Positions 34,801 to 41,826 of a DNA stretch of 64,000 bases are shown here, piece by piece. Both the position numbers and the translations under genes were made by a program. Numbering within the stretch: position 1 is the first letter of the stretch; each line of letters begins with the position of its first letter. The stretch lies in NCBI GenBank assembly GCA_041392665.1, contig JAWKLQ010000001.1, forward strand, positions 186,001 to 250,000, given 5' to 3'. The notes under the pieces are model-generated. The model saw only the letters and a list, made by a program, of their open reading frames with translations. It searched no databases and had not been told where the DNA came from. This stretch comes from Flavilitoribacter sp020436695. Lineage in GTDB: Bacteria > Bacteroidota > Bacteroidia > Chitinophagales > Saprospiraceae.

Positions 34801-34984
34801 CCGTTATCCGGCTGGCCGTTCCTCCTGTGAGGGCACTTTGCCACAGGTCCCCTTCATAGGTGAAGATCAGGGTATTTCCATCTGGAGTTAAACAAGGTTG
34901 ATCAGCAAAATAGATCTCCTGATCCTGAGCGGCTGCAAAAATCCAGCTCAAGATCAGCAGGAAGGTGGGTATCCTTTTGATCAT
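31826..34984 (-). CDS. Tricorn-like S41 peptidase with propeller and PDZ domains
   Basis: A 1052-residue exported protease with a signal peptide (MIKRIPTFLLILSWIFAAAQ). The first ~500 residues are PD40-type propeller blades (PCLTPDGNTLIFTYEGDLW, HHPRVSPDGKWLAFSAG, PCWSPDGDYVYFITN). A charged linker follows, then the core domain (FDQMFAETWANMEENFYD), a PDZ domain (GPADRKGKDIRKGDLLVAINGE) and the S41 catalytic domain (LILDLRYNTGGNV, LLINEQSLSDAEM with the likely nucleophile serine, GTVIGTE). Tricorn-type enzymes degrade peptides; this one acts in the periplasm. Length is normal for bacterial homologues. Confidence 0.9.
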   Translation of the reverse strand: MIKRIPTFLLILSWIFAAAQDQEIYFADQPCLTPDGNTLIFTYEGDLWQSALTGGTASRITAMEGQEHHPRVSPDGKWLAFSAGQFGNSDVYIMPLGGGEIRQLTFHDGEDQVENWSWDSQTIYFTSSRYNSVSAYTVSISGGTPARLFENYFNTIHNVAVHPVTGEIFFNETWESRNFLHRQRYKGAYNPDVKSYNPKTGDYKQYTDYEGKDMSVTIDQKGMVYFVSDEHREVYNLYRFEGDKKQRLTNFDTPVYYPFVSADGSKVVFRRNYQIWQYDTRTGKTAKVLLQLFRNQTLTREQDFKAAGNITDFNVAADGKKMAFVSRGELFVSDIKGQFIRQIKTAPDGRVSEVYWLKNNKELIFNQTVGGYQNWFTIAADGSGKARQITSDQANNRLLTMNSERTKAVYLSGREEVRLLDLEDFTEKTLARQELWGIQNDHPEFGPDDRHVIFTANRDFERDIFLLDIENGKVRNLTQTGVSEIMPCWSPDGDYVYFITNRTQPSYPRSMNDAKIYRMALEREEEPFRQQKFDELFTETEKKDSSETKKETDKVEIEMEEDGLMDRLERMGPRFGDQSNIYVWQEGDKTTLLYISDHNEGKNEIWKTELQPFEDAKTEVIKGTTTGSFQVREVKGKHYLLFGGNIYTLNLGQSKVEKIEIKHTFRRELRAEFDQMFAETWANMEENFYDDQFHGVDWAAMRDQYASYLPFVNNRADLRRLLNDMLGELNTSHFGFSSSGDEEEPFYGTRSLSTGLIFADDDPYRVARVIHDGPADRKGKDIRKGDLLVAINGETVDPNKNREAYFAQPSLQSELQLTFQRGDEKTDVLLHPISSSAQRGLLYDEWEDSCQARVDAATDKKVAYVHMKNMGGGSLDNFLEEMVSEWYRRDALILDLRYNTGGNVHDAVLQFLSQRPYLQWKYREGKMTSQPNFTPTAKPIVLLINEQSLSDAEMTAAGFKQLGLGTVIGTEIYRWIIFTSGKGLVDGSFYRLPSWGCYTLDGKDLEKTGVSPDIYVKNTFKDRLEQKDPQLDRAIAEVLRQLKAGGEMGSGK

Positions 34985-35016
34985 GTTTAGAGGTGTTGAT
35001 GTGTTCGTGTGTCGGT

Positions 35017-35111
35017 GTGTTCAGGTGTAAATGAATGCACTATCCCCCGGCTGAAAAGCAAGTAAAATGCAGATTCACAGTAATTCGCTTTACTCGTGAA
35101 CACCTGAACAC
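35017..35111. repeat. Word repeat GTGTTCAGGTGT with distant inverted copy
   Basis: GTGTT-type words are repeated from about 34992 to 35028. GTGTTCAGGTGT (35017-35028) faces its exact inverse ACACCTGAACAC (35100-35111), about 70 bases away. The tract fills the gap between two co-directional minus-strand genes (TPR protein and Tricorn-like protease). Confidence 0.75.
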
Positions 35112-35134
35112 TTCAACACACAAATAAAACCGGC

Positions 35135-36949
35135 CTACTGGATCTTATCTCCCCGCAAGATTCGGAATCGCTTTCGCGCCTCCACGGCAAAGGTACTGCC
35201 GGAATAATCAATGAATAAGATCTCGTACAATTCCTTGGCCTTTTCCTTATCGTTGAGTTGGTTCTCGTTCTCGTACATTTCCGCCAGTTGGAACAAAGCA
35301 TTATCCAGGCGGATACTTTCCTTGTCTTTATAGTCATCGATGATCTTTTGTAAAAGCTCTGCGCTCTTGGTGAAGTCGCGCTTCTTTTTATAGATCTGAG
35401 CTTTCAGATAGAGTACATCATCATCGAGACTATGCTCCGGGAACAGCAGCAACAGGCTGTCCAATTTTTGGAAGCTTTCCTCGAAGCGGTTCTGAAAAAC
35501 CAGCAATTCGGCCTGGGCGTACATTTCCATAGCCGTAGCCGAAGTATCGAGCCCCAGATTGTCCATGATGAAGACGGACAGATCCAAAGCATCATTGGCA
35601 ATGAGTTTGGAAGTAGAAGCTTTTAATACATCAAACTGGGCCTGCGCCCACTGAAAATCTCCGTTGTAATAGGAAAGTTTAGCATTGCGAAAACGGGCCT
35701 CATGCCCTAAGAGGTCTTCCTTGAATTCTTTATCTACCTGTGAATACAAGAGTGTAGATTCCCAAACCTCTCCCTCCATCAGATAATAATCAGCCAGGCT
35801 GATCTTGCCACGAGCCAATGTAACCGGATCTACACCGGGTAGTTCGATCATGTTTTGTAACAGACTGATGGCTTTATCCAGATCATTGATGTACAGCGCT
35901 TCCAGTTCCGCCATTTCCAGGATGATGGAGGCCGTTGCTCTAGATTTACCGAATTCTTCCAGGAAAGAAGCATACTGTGCTTCCAGTTCCCGCAAATCCG
36001 CTTCGGTATAACTAAAGCCTTCCACCAGTCGATTGCGACGGTTGCGTAAGCCTTCTCTTTTGGCATCTATATAAAACGTGGAAGTGCTTTTTTCCTCCAC
36101 GATATAATCGAAGGCTTCAATAGCGGCATCATAATCTCCATCATCGGCTGCAATCTCTCCCAGGCGGAAAATACGGCCACCGTTTTCTTTCAGGCGTCGG
36201 TCGAGCGCTTTGACCTGTCGGAGTGCATTCTTGTAATCTTTCTGTTGAATGAATACCCAGGTCAAAAGCTCATTGTTGTATAATCTGCGATCGTTATCCT
36301 GAATGCGCTCGTATAGCTGGGTCTGTAGCTCACGATAGTCATCCGGTTCGAGATAACGCTGGAAGATCACCTTCAGGTTGTTCACCCGGTCTGGATTGGC
36401 ATCCAGACTATTGAGGTAGTTCTCGATCATTTTAGGTACATCGCCTTTTCGCCGATAGAGATCCCCCAGATTATAGGCAAACACCTGTTCGTCTTTTAGT
36501 AGTTTACCGCCCTTCTCATAAGTTTGAATGGCCAGATCATATTTCGTCTGGCTAAGAAAAGCATTTGCCAGGCGGGTAATGGCATACTGATTGGGGGGGA
36601 GGTTTTCTATAGCCGCTTCGTATTGCTTTTGCGCTTCTTCTTCCTTGAACTGACGTTCGTAGAGTTTTCCGGCAGTCACGTAAAGATTGACGTTATCCGG
36701 CGTTTTCTTTAGCTGTTTTTGGATGACCTTATCGGCGTCATTGTATTCTTCCAGAAACATGAGGCAATCCACATAGCGATCAAAGTAATACGGATTTCTT
36801 TCGTTTTCCTGATACAGTTGTTCGTACAGAGACGCTGCCTTTTCATATTCTCCATTCTGAAAATATTGCTGGGCCAGTTTGGCCGGCTGTGCCAGGATCA
36901 CCAGGGTTGCAGACAGGACAAATAAGAAAGATAAGATCGTTTTCCTCAT
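35135..36949 (-). CDS. Secreted tetratricopeptide repeat protein
   Basis: From the ATG at 36949 there is a signal peptide (MRKTILSFLFVLSATLVILAQ). Then come about 580 residues of TPR and Sel1-like helical hairpins, for example QYFQNGEYEKAASLYEQLYQ, QYAITRLANAFLSQTKYDLA and DYDAAIEAFDYIVEEK. TPR solenoids bind other proteins, and in Bacteroidota such exported TPR proteins often assist envelope assembly. Partner unknown. The earlier in-frame start at 36997 would hide the signal peptide. A GTAGGCAA inverted repeat lies upstream. Confidence 0.82.
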   Translation of the reverse strand: MRKTILSFLFVLSATLVILAQPAKLAQQYFQNGEYEKAASLYEQLYQENERNPYYFDRYVDCLMFLEEYNDADKVIQKQLKKTPDNVNLYVTAGKLYERQFKEEEAQKQYEAAIENLPPNQYAITRLANAFLSQTKYDLAIQTYEKGGKLLKDEQVFAYNLGDLYRRKGDVPKMIENYLNSLDANPDRVNNLKVIFQRYLEPDDYRELQTQLYERIQDNDRRLYNNELLTWVFIQQKDYKNALRQVKALDRRLKENGGRIFRLGEIAADDGDYDAAIEAFDYIVEEKSTSTFYIDAKREGLRNRRNRLVEGFSYTEADLRELEAQYASFLEEFGKSRATASIILEMAELEALYINDLDKAISLLQNMIELPGVDPVTLARGKISLADYYLMEGEVWESTLLYSQVDKEFKEDLLGHEARFRNAKLSYYNGDFQWAQAQFDVLKASTSKLIANDALDLSVFIMDNLGLDTSATAMEMYAQAELLVFQNRFEESFQKLDSLLLLFPEHSLDDDVLYLKAQIYKKKRDFTKSAELLQKIIDDYKDKESIRLDNALFQLAEMYENENQLNDKEKAKELYEILFIDYSGSTFAVEARKRFRILRGDKIQ

Positions 36950-36982
36950 GGTCGGGATTGCTAAGTTATATTTCTTAAGAAC

Positions 36983-37028
36983 GTAGGCAAGAAACAAAAG
37001 TTGCTTATCAACTGACCGGGTTGCCTAC
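36983..37028 (-). promoter_or_regulatory. GTAGGCAA inverted repeat upstream of the TPR gene
   Basis: GTAGGCAA (36983-36990) and TTGCCTAC (37021-37028) form a perfect 8-bp dyad across 30 bases, with GTTG/CAAC nested inside. It lies 35-80 bases upstream of the ATG. Could be an operator or a leader hairpin. Confidence 0.35.
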
Positions 37029-37045
37029 GGAAAAAGATAAAAACA

Positions 37046-37089
37046 AAAACGGCTAAATCCGAATCTGATCCGAATTTAGCCGTTTTTTT
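37046..37089 (-). terminator. Rho-independent terminator of the TonB gene
   Basis: AAAACGGCTAAAT (37046-37058) pairs perfectly with ATTTAGCCGTTTT (37074-37086). An A-run flanks one side and a T-run the other, so it works in either direction. It directly follows the TonB stop on the minus strand. Confidence 0.88.
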
Positions 37090-37112
37090 GCAATTTTCAA
37101 TATCGAGCAGTA

Positions 37113-38033
37113 TTACTCGAGCTTGAAACGCACGGGCAGGTTAAACTGTACCCGTACCGGGCGACCTCTCTGCTTACCTGGAGTCCAGCGGATACCCTCA
37201 CCGTTCATGAGGTTAACTACCCGCAATGCTTCCTGGCCGCATTGGGCGCCAATATCCCGTACTATGTTTGCATCAGTTACGGTTCCGTCCTTCTCGACAA
37301 CGAATTGGATCACAACCATTCCTTCTACACCGTTTTCACGGGCAATAGCCGGATATTTGATATTCTTATAAATATATTCCAACATCTTTTTGTCGGCACA
37401 AGCCTTCTTGGCGGCTTTGTCTGCTTCGTCTTCACACCCCGGGAAACGAGGCATATCTTCCACTACCTTGAAGATCTCTTCTACCTTAGGCTCTGGTGGA
37501 GGAGGTGGTGGTGGCGGTGGTGGAGGAGGAGCGTCCTCAACGGGAGGAGCTTCTACTACCGTTTCTTCATCGACACTCATATCGACGAATTCCGGTTCAT
37601 CTTCTTCAATGATCTCCTCTTCGGGTACCTCCTGGATGACTGGAGGTGGAGGAGGAGGTGGTGGCGGTGGTGGTTCAGCGGTACGTGGAGGTTCGATCTC
37701 GATCTCCTCTTCGAGTGTATCCAGATACTGACTTACATCGATAGTTTTTTCGTACTGCGTCCAACCAAAAGCCAGAATTGTGATCCCCAGCGCGAGGGCC
37801 AGCCCCAGGTTAAAAAAAGTTCCGCTCAGCTTGAATACATCAGCTTCGGGATACTTATTTCTACCAACAAGGTTAGCGCTACTGGACTGACCAGCATGTT
37901 TTTCCGGCAGCTTCTCGGCACGGCTCTTGTAGAGATTGCGCATCAGAAAGATCATGGCAAAAATACCAATGATGACCGCCCCTACAATAATGCCGAGTTG
38001 ACTACCTGTGATGGATACGTCGAGCACAAGCAT
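37113..38033 (-). CDS. tonB: Energy transducer TonB with an extra N-terminal membrane helix
   Basis: A 306-residue protein. The C-terminal TonB domain (MLEYIYKNIKYPAIARENGVEG, VVEKDGTVTDANIVRDIGAQC, WTPGKQRGRPVRVQFNLPV) contacts outer-membrane receptors. Two proline runs (about 119-131 and 164-177) separated by an acidic stretch span the periplasm. The usual Bacteroidota anchor (FFNLGLALALGITILAFGW, about 71-89) is preceded by a further ~65 residues that include another hydrophobic helix (LGIIVGAVIIGIFAMIFLM, about 13-31). That is an unusual addition. The start is kept because it lies 14 bases after the VanZ stop. ATG at 31 in frame is an alternative. Confidence 0.88.
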   Translation of the reverse strand: MLVLDVSITGSQLGIIVGAVIIGIFAMIFLMRNLYKSRAEKLPEKHAGQSSSANLVGRNKYPEADVFKLSGTFFNLGLALALGITILAFGWTQYEKTIDVSQYLDTLEEEIEIEPPRTAEPPPPPPPPPPPVIQEVPEEEIIEEDEPEFVDMSVDEETVVEAPPVEDAPPPPPPPPPPPPEPKVEEIFKVVEDMPRFPGCEDEADKAAKKACADKKMLEYIYKNIKYPAIARENGVEGMVVIQFVVEKDGTVTDANIVRDIGAQCGQEALRVVNLMNGEGIRWTPGKQRGRPVRVQFNLPVRFKLE

Positions 38034-38047
38034 ACTGACAAAAGGTT

Positions 38048-38401
38048 TTACGTAATAAAAAATCGAATTAGGAATAGGCTCCCAATTGAGCCGATAATAT
38101 TAGCAATAATGTCATTAACTTCAAAATATCGCCCCGGGAAAAAGGAAAATTGCATGATTTCCATCAATATTCCGTACAGCGCACACCCAACAACCGAATA
38201 GATCTTGTGTTTGTTATCCAGCAGACCTTTTTTATGCCAGGCCCACAAAACGAGGGTTCCAAAAACAAGATAAGCTCCAAAATGGGCTATTTTATCGGGC
38301 TCCAAAAGCCGCAATGGCGGCTCTGGAAGGTTTACTCCACCGGAAGTGGAAGCCCAGAGAATAAAAATGGCCCAAGCTATTGCTGGTATAAATGATTTCA
38401 A
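38048..38401 (-). CDS. VanZ-like membrane protein
   Basis: A 117-residue protein with four membrane segments and the VanZ-family motifs. These are LLEPDKIAHFGAYLVFGTL (with the K-x-x-H-F pattern) and ILMEIMQFSFFPGRYFEVNDIIANIIGS. Family function is uncertain (low-level teicoplanin resistance for VanZ itself). The only sensible start is TTG at 38401, since an in-frame stop lies four codons upstream. It sits between gcvH and the TonB gene, a 14-base gap from the latter. Confidence 0.85.
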   Translation of the reverse strand: MKSFIPAIAWAIFILWASTSGGVNLPEPPLRLLEPDKIAHFGAYLVFGTLVLWAWHKKGLLDNKHKIYSVVGCALYGILMEIMQFSFFPGRYFEVNDIIANIIGSIGSLFLIRFFIT

Positions 38402-38526
38402 AGTTGACTGCTATTTGGCTAGATGTACCTGCTGAAATTTTTGGTGTGTGGAGGTTAGTTTTTTTTAAAAAAAAATTCTCCACAACGTTCAGGCACCTCA
38501 AAGATAGCCTGACATCTACCGACAAA

Positions 38527-38919
38527 CTACTCCGTGATACGCTGATATGCAGCTGCATCCAGCAAACCTGCGATCTCATCCGGATCACTCAGTTCGATCT
38601 TAATGATCCAACCCTCTCCGTAAGGTTCATCATTGACCAAAGTAGGTTCATCTCCATCCGATTCATCCAGTTTAGGATTGAACTCGAGCACTGTTCCGGA
38701 AAGCGGCATAAAAAGCTCTGAAGTGGTCTTGACCGCTTCAACGGTTCCGAAAACCTCGCCCTTTTCTAAAGTCTCGTCCACACTTTCCACTTCAATATAA
38801 ACCAGTTCACCCAGTTCGCTCTGAGCAAAATCAGTGATGCCTACGTAGGCAATATTGCCTTCTTCCAGGCGCACCCATTCGTGTTCTTCTGTGTATTTCA
38901 GATTATCAGGAAACTCCAT
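38527..38919 (-). CDS. gcvH: Glycine cleavage system H protein
   Basis: A 130-residue lipoyl carrier that shuttles the aminomethyl group between the P, T and L proteins of glycine cleavage. The lipoylated lysine is K64 in GTVEAVKTTSELFMPLSG. EEHEWVRLE and GEGWIIKIELSDPDE are the other family marks. No P, T or L gene is in the window. It follows citrate synthase by about 55 bases and precedes VanZ and TonB. Confidence 0.97.
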   Translation of the reverse strand: MEFPDNLKYTEEHEWVRLEEGNIAYVGITDFAQSELGELVYIEVESVDETLEKGEVFGTVEAVKTTSELFMPLSGTVLEFNPKLDESDGDEPTLVNDEPYGEGWIIKIELSDPDEIAGLLDAAAYQRITE

Positions 38920-38975
38920 AAAACCAAGCTAGCTAAATGGTAAATAAATATGATGAAATGACCGCTGCACGCGGT

Positions 38976-40304
38976 TTATCCGGCAGAAACTTCTTTTTCC
39001 CGGGCAGCAATGAATTCCTTCACCCATTTGGTGGTCACGGATTTCGGACGTTCCAGCGGCAGTCCCAGCGCACGCGACCAGCACAGGGCCGCCATTACAC
39101 CCAAAGCTCTGGAGACACCGAACAGGACGGTATAGTAGTCGTATTCCTTCAGACCATATTGAACCAGTAAGGCCCCGGAGTGCGCATCTACATTCGGCCA
39201 GGGGTTCTTGACCTTTCCAAGCCCATCCAGAATACCGGGTACCACATCGAACAGTTTCCACACCACCTGAACGATATCACTGTCTTTCAAATAATCTTCC
39301 GCGAACGCTTTTTGCGCCATAAAGCGCGGATCCGGCTGCCGCAGAACGGCGTGACCGTAACCAGGTATCACCTGCCCCCGGGAAAGGGTAGTCTGGACAT
39401 AATCGGCGATCTGCTCTTTGGTCGGCGTCTCCGTACCCAGCGTATCCAGCATTCGGAAAATAAACTTAATCACCTCCTGGTTCGCCAATCCATGCAGCGG
39501 CCCGGCCAAAGCACTCATGCCGGCCGCAAAAGACAGGTAGGGGTCACTCAGCGTGGACCCTACCAGATGTACGGTGTGCGCGGATGCGTTTCCACCCTCG
39601 TGGTCGGCATGAATGGTCATGTACAAGCGCATAAGACTTTTGAAATCAGGCTTATCAATGCCCAGCATGTGCGCGAAGTTGCCGGCCCAGTCCAGCGAAA
39701 TATCCGGAGAGATGTGATCGCCGTTGAAATACGTACGACGGTAGATATAAGCAGCAATACGTGGCAGCCGTGCAATCAGGTTCATGGCATCCTCGTAAGT
39801 GGGATCCCAATAATCCGATTTGTGGATCCCTTCATCATAACGGCGAGCAAAACAACTTTCTCCCTGTAATGCAGAAATCGCCGTAACGAACTGGGTCATC
39901 GGGTGCGTATTAACCGGCAGACTATCGAGCACCTTAAACACATGCTCCGGCACATTACTGCGGTTGGTCCACTGCTGGGTCAACCATTTTACTTCTTCCT
40001 CCGTAGGGATCTCTCCCACCAGCATGAGCCAGAACAGGCCCTCCGGAAGCGGCTCTTTACCTCCAGGTATGGTAGGCAACAACTCTTTCAACTGCGGAAT
40101 GGTATAGCCCCGGAACCGGATACCTTCTTCGGGGTCGAGATTAGAGGTTTCCCAGATCATCATTTTGATGCCCCGGGCACCGCCAAAAACCTGGCTCAAA
40201 CTCACCTCATCTACTTTATCAGCACCATGTTCCCGCAGTAAACTCTTGATTTCCGTTTTAAGAGTTGAAGCTTTATCGATAAATTTCTGTTTTAAGGGAT
40301 CCAT
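38976..40304 (-). CDS. gltA: Citrate synthase, eukaryote (mitochondrial)-like type
   Basis: A 442-residue enzyme joining oxaloacetate and acetyl-CoA to citrate. Catalytic residues are H271 (GPLHGLANQE), H318 (PGYGHAVLRQPDPRF) and D373 (NVDAHSGALL), nearly the same numbering as pig heart citrate synthase (H274, H320, D375). The N-terminal helices (KQKFIDKASTLKTEIKSLL) and HPMTQFVTAISALQ also match the mitochondrial form rather than the E. coli hexameric form. This type is known in some Bacteroidota. A TAAATTTG promoter box lies upstream. Confidence 0.95.
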   Translation of the reverse strand: MDPLKQKFIDKASTLKTEIKSLLREHGADKVDEVSLSQVFGGARGIKMMIWETSNLDPEEGIRFRGYTIPQLKELLPTIPGGKEPLPEGLFWLMLVGEIPTEEEVKWLTQQWTNRSNVPEHVFKVLDSLPVNTHPMTQFVTAISALQGESCFARRYDEGIHKSDYWDPTYEDAMNLIARLPRIAAYIYRRTYFNGDHISPDISLDWAGNFAHMLGIDKPDFKSLMRLYMTIHADHEGGNASAHTVHLVGSTLSDPYLSFAAGMSALAGPLHGLANQEVIKFIFRMLDTLGTETPTKEQIADYVQTTLSRGQVIPGYGHAVLRQPDPRFMAQKAFAEDYLKDSDIVQVVWKLFDVVPGILDGLGKVKNPWPNVDAHSGALLVQYGLKEYDYYTVLFGVSRALGVMAALCWSRALGLPLERPKSVTTKWVKEFIAAREKEVSAG

Positions 40305-40343
40305 CTATTCTTTGTGGTTTATAAATGTTTGTGCTGCCGCGCC

Positions 40344-40373
40344 CAAATTTACTAAAAATAGCTTATTACACAA
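40344..40373 (-). promoter_or_regulatory. Candidate promoter of citrate synthase gene
   Basis: On the minus strand TTGT (40370-40373), 18 bases, then TAAATTTG (40344-40351), an exact TAnnTTTG match. It lies 40 bases upstream of the ATG. The -33 box is imperfect. Confidence 0.48.
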
Positions 40374-40489
40374 GTTCAGACGGCCCGGCTGCCAAATAAT
40401 ATTCGCTAAAATTTTGTTCTTTCTAAGAACACAGAGGTTTCCTCTATTTTGTTCAAAAAAAAATGGATTACTTGCGTAAAAATTCCGCC

Positions 40490-41083
40490 ATGATCATTGT
40501 GCAGAACGTATTACTAAGTGACGACATCATTGAAGAGCATTTTCTCTGCAATCTTACCGCCTGCAAGGGATGTTGCTGCTGGGAAGGTGATTTCGGTGCC
40601 GGGCTGGAAGAGGAGGAGATCGGGATTCTTAAAGCAGAATACGACAACATTGCTCCTTATCTCACCGAAGCCGGCAGAATTGCCGTAAAAGAAAAAGGCG
40701 TTTACGACTGTTTCAATGACGAACAAGACTACGGCACACCCTTGCTGAAAAACGGTGCCTGTGTATATTTAACCTTTGATGAGCGTGGAATTGGCAAGTG
40801 CGGGATAGAAGCGGCCTATAATGACGGGGCAACTACCTTCAAAAAACCGATCTCCTGCCATCTGTATCCCATCCGGATCAAACGGTCGGCTAACAGCGAT
40901 TATGATATTATGAATTATGACCGGTGGGATATCTGCTCGGCCGCCTGTACTTTGGGTCGCGAAAAGCAACTGCCCATATATCGGTTTGTTAAAGAAGCAC
41001 TGATCAGAAAATACGGAGAAGACTTTTATGAAGAGCTGGAAGCGGTAGCCGAAGCACTGAATAATCAAGGAACCGGAGATTAA
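40490..41083 (+). CDS. DUF3109 family cysteine-rich protein
   Basis: From the ATG at 40490 the protein starts MIIVQNVLLSDDIIEEHFLC and has the cluster CNLTACKGCCCWEGDFGA. Later cysteines are in KNGACVYL, GKCGIEA, PISCHLYPIRI and WDICSAACTLG. The arrangement resembles YkgJ-type metal-binding proteins and is the DUF3109 pattern; a zinc or iron site is likely, role unknown. The ATG at 40463 would add nine residues not expected in the family. It diverges from citrate synthase. Confidence 0.85.
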   Translation: MIIVQNVLLSDDIIEEHFLCNLTACKGCCCWEGDFGAGLEEEEIGILKAEYDNIAPYLTEAGRIAVKEKGVYDCFNDEQDYGTPLLKNGACVYLTFDERGIGKCGIEAAYNDGATTFKKPISCHLYPIRIKRSANSDYDIMNYDRWDICSAACTLGREKQLPIYRFVKEALIRKYGEDFYEELEAVAEALNNQGTGD

Positions 41084-41126
41084 GGAGTCATACTTTTTGT
41101 CGTACCTCAGTGAAAAGAAGATAAAG

Positions 41127-41159
41127 TCTGGTGATCTTTCCAAAAATTTCTTATTTTTG
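41127..41159 (+). promoter_or_regulatory. Candidate promoter in gene-free stretch
   Basis: TCTG (41127-41130), 21 bases, then TATTTTTG (41152-41159), an exact match to the -7 consensus. Reads into a region without an ORF that ends in a hairpin at 41389-41413. Confidence 0.4.
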
Positions 41160-41388
41160 TACAAATAGATTTAAGTATACTCTCGAATACAAATTTAATA
41201 GCAACTACTTTTCATCTGCACTAACTATCTAGCCCAACAATATTTAGCAGACCTTAGAGCAACCACTACATCACTTTTGTTACCCCTCTATATTTTCCCT
41301 TTACAAGCTTTTGATTGCTTTACCGGACCTATGCCGTTTGGTGAACATCCAGAGAATTCCCCCCCCTTTTTGAAGTTGGATTTTAGGT

Positions 41389-41413
41389 AGCCCGATGCAA
41401 GCCGTATCGGGCT
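41389..41413 (+). terminator. Hairpin AGCCCGAT / ATCGGGCT
   Basis: Perfect 8-bp stem with a 9-base loop. A moderately T-rich tail follows (TTACTATTTTGG). Likely end of a plus-strand transcript. Confidence 0.5.
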
Positions 41414-41445
41414 TACTATTTTGGGGTAAAAAAGACAAAAAAAAA

Positions 41446-41470
41446 GACCGATGCAACTTGTGCACCGGTC
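41446..41470 (-). terminator. Strong minus-strand terminator
   Basis: GACCG-A-TGCA and TGCA-C-CGGTC form a 10-bp stem with one mismatch and a 5-base loop. On the minus strand it is followed by nine T residues. The nearest minus-strand gene upstream (hsp20) ends 357 bases away. Confidence 0.78.
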
Positions 41471-41784
41471 CTAAATAAACACCTAAAACCCTATTAACTA
41501 ACCTATATTTTTAAGATGATCTCTTTCATTTTTGGATTCATCATTATGACGTAGCAAAAACGGAAAGTCACATCTTTTTTTTGCTTTATACTTATTAAAC
41601 ACCGTTTTACGTCGTAGGTTTTGTTTATTCCAGTAAACTATGGCCTGTACCCCCTAATCAACGTAAATTTTAACAGTATTATAACGATCCGTCGATCACT
41701 TATCTATCGTCGCTCCCCTTAATATATACTAAGCAACAGCAGATTTTGGATCATATTAAACTAACAAATTGTCAATCTTGTTGA

Positions 41785-41804
41785 ACAACCTTCGTCAAGG
41801 TTGT
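41785..41804 (-). terminator. Hairpin downstream of hsp20
   Basis: ACAACCTT-CGTC-AAGGTTGT: a perfect 8-bp stem with a 4-base loop, 22 bases after the hsp20 stop. No T-run, so attenuator or mRNA-end stabiliser is as likely as terminator. Confidence 0.45.
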
Positions 41805-41826
41805 GTAAAAATTCCCATCTTCAGCC

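Larger units (their letters stand above)
41084..41826. other. 743-base gene-free stretch with promoter and terminator signals on both strands
   Basis: No ORF of useful length. A -7-type box at 41152 on the plus strand and a hairpin at 41389-41413 would bound a ~250-base transcript. A strong minus-strand terminator lies at 41446-41470, followed by nine T. An imperfect inverted repeat (around 41550 and 41610) and an 8-bp hairpin (41785-41804) make the rest likely to be structured. Candidate small RNAs on each strand; otherwise the minus terminator may end a long hsp20 3' UTR. Confidence 0.5.

Noticed and set aside
37390..37731. Plus-strand frame rich in glycine and serine opposite TonB
   Set aside because: The poly-glycine runs are the complement of proline codons in TonB; nothing else supports it.
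37242..38201. Plus-strand open frame of 319 codons opposite TonB
   Set aside because: It mirrors the proline-rich and acidic stretches of the TonB gene in antisense (runs of W, R and G). No start signal or recognisable domain. A shadow of a repetitive gene.
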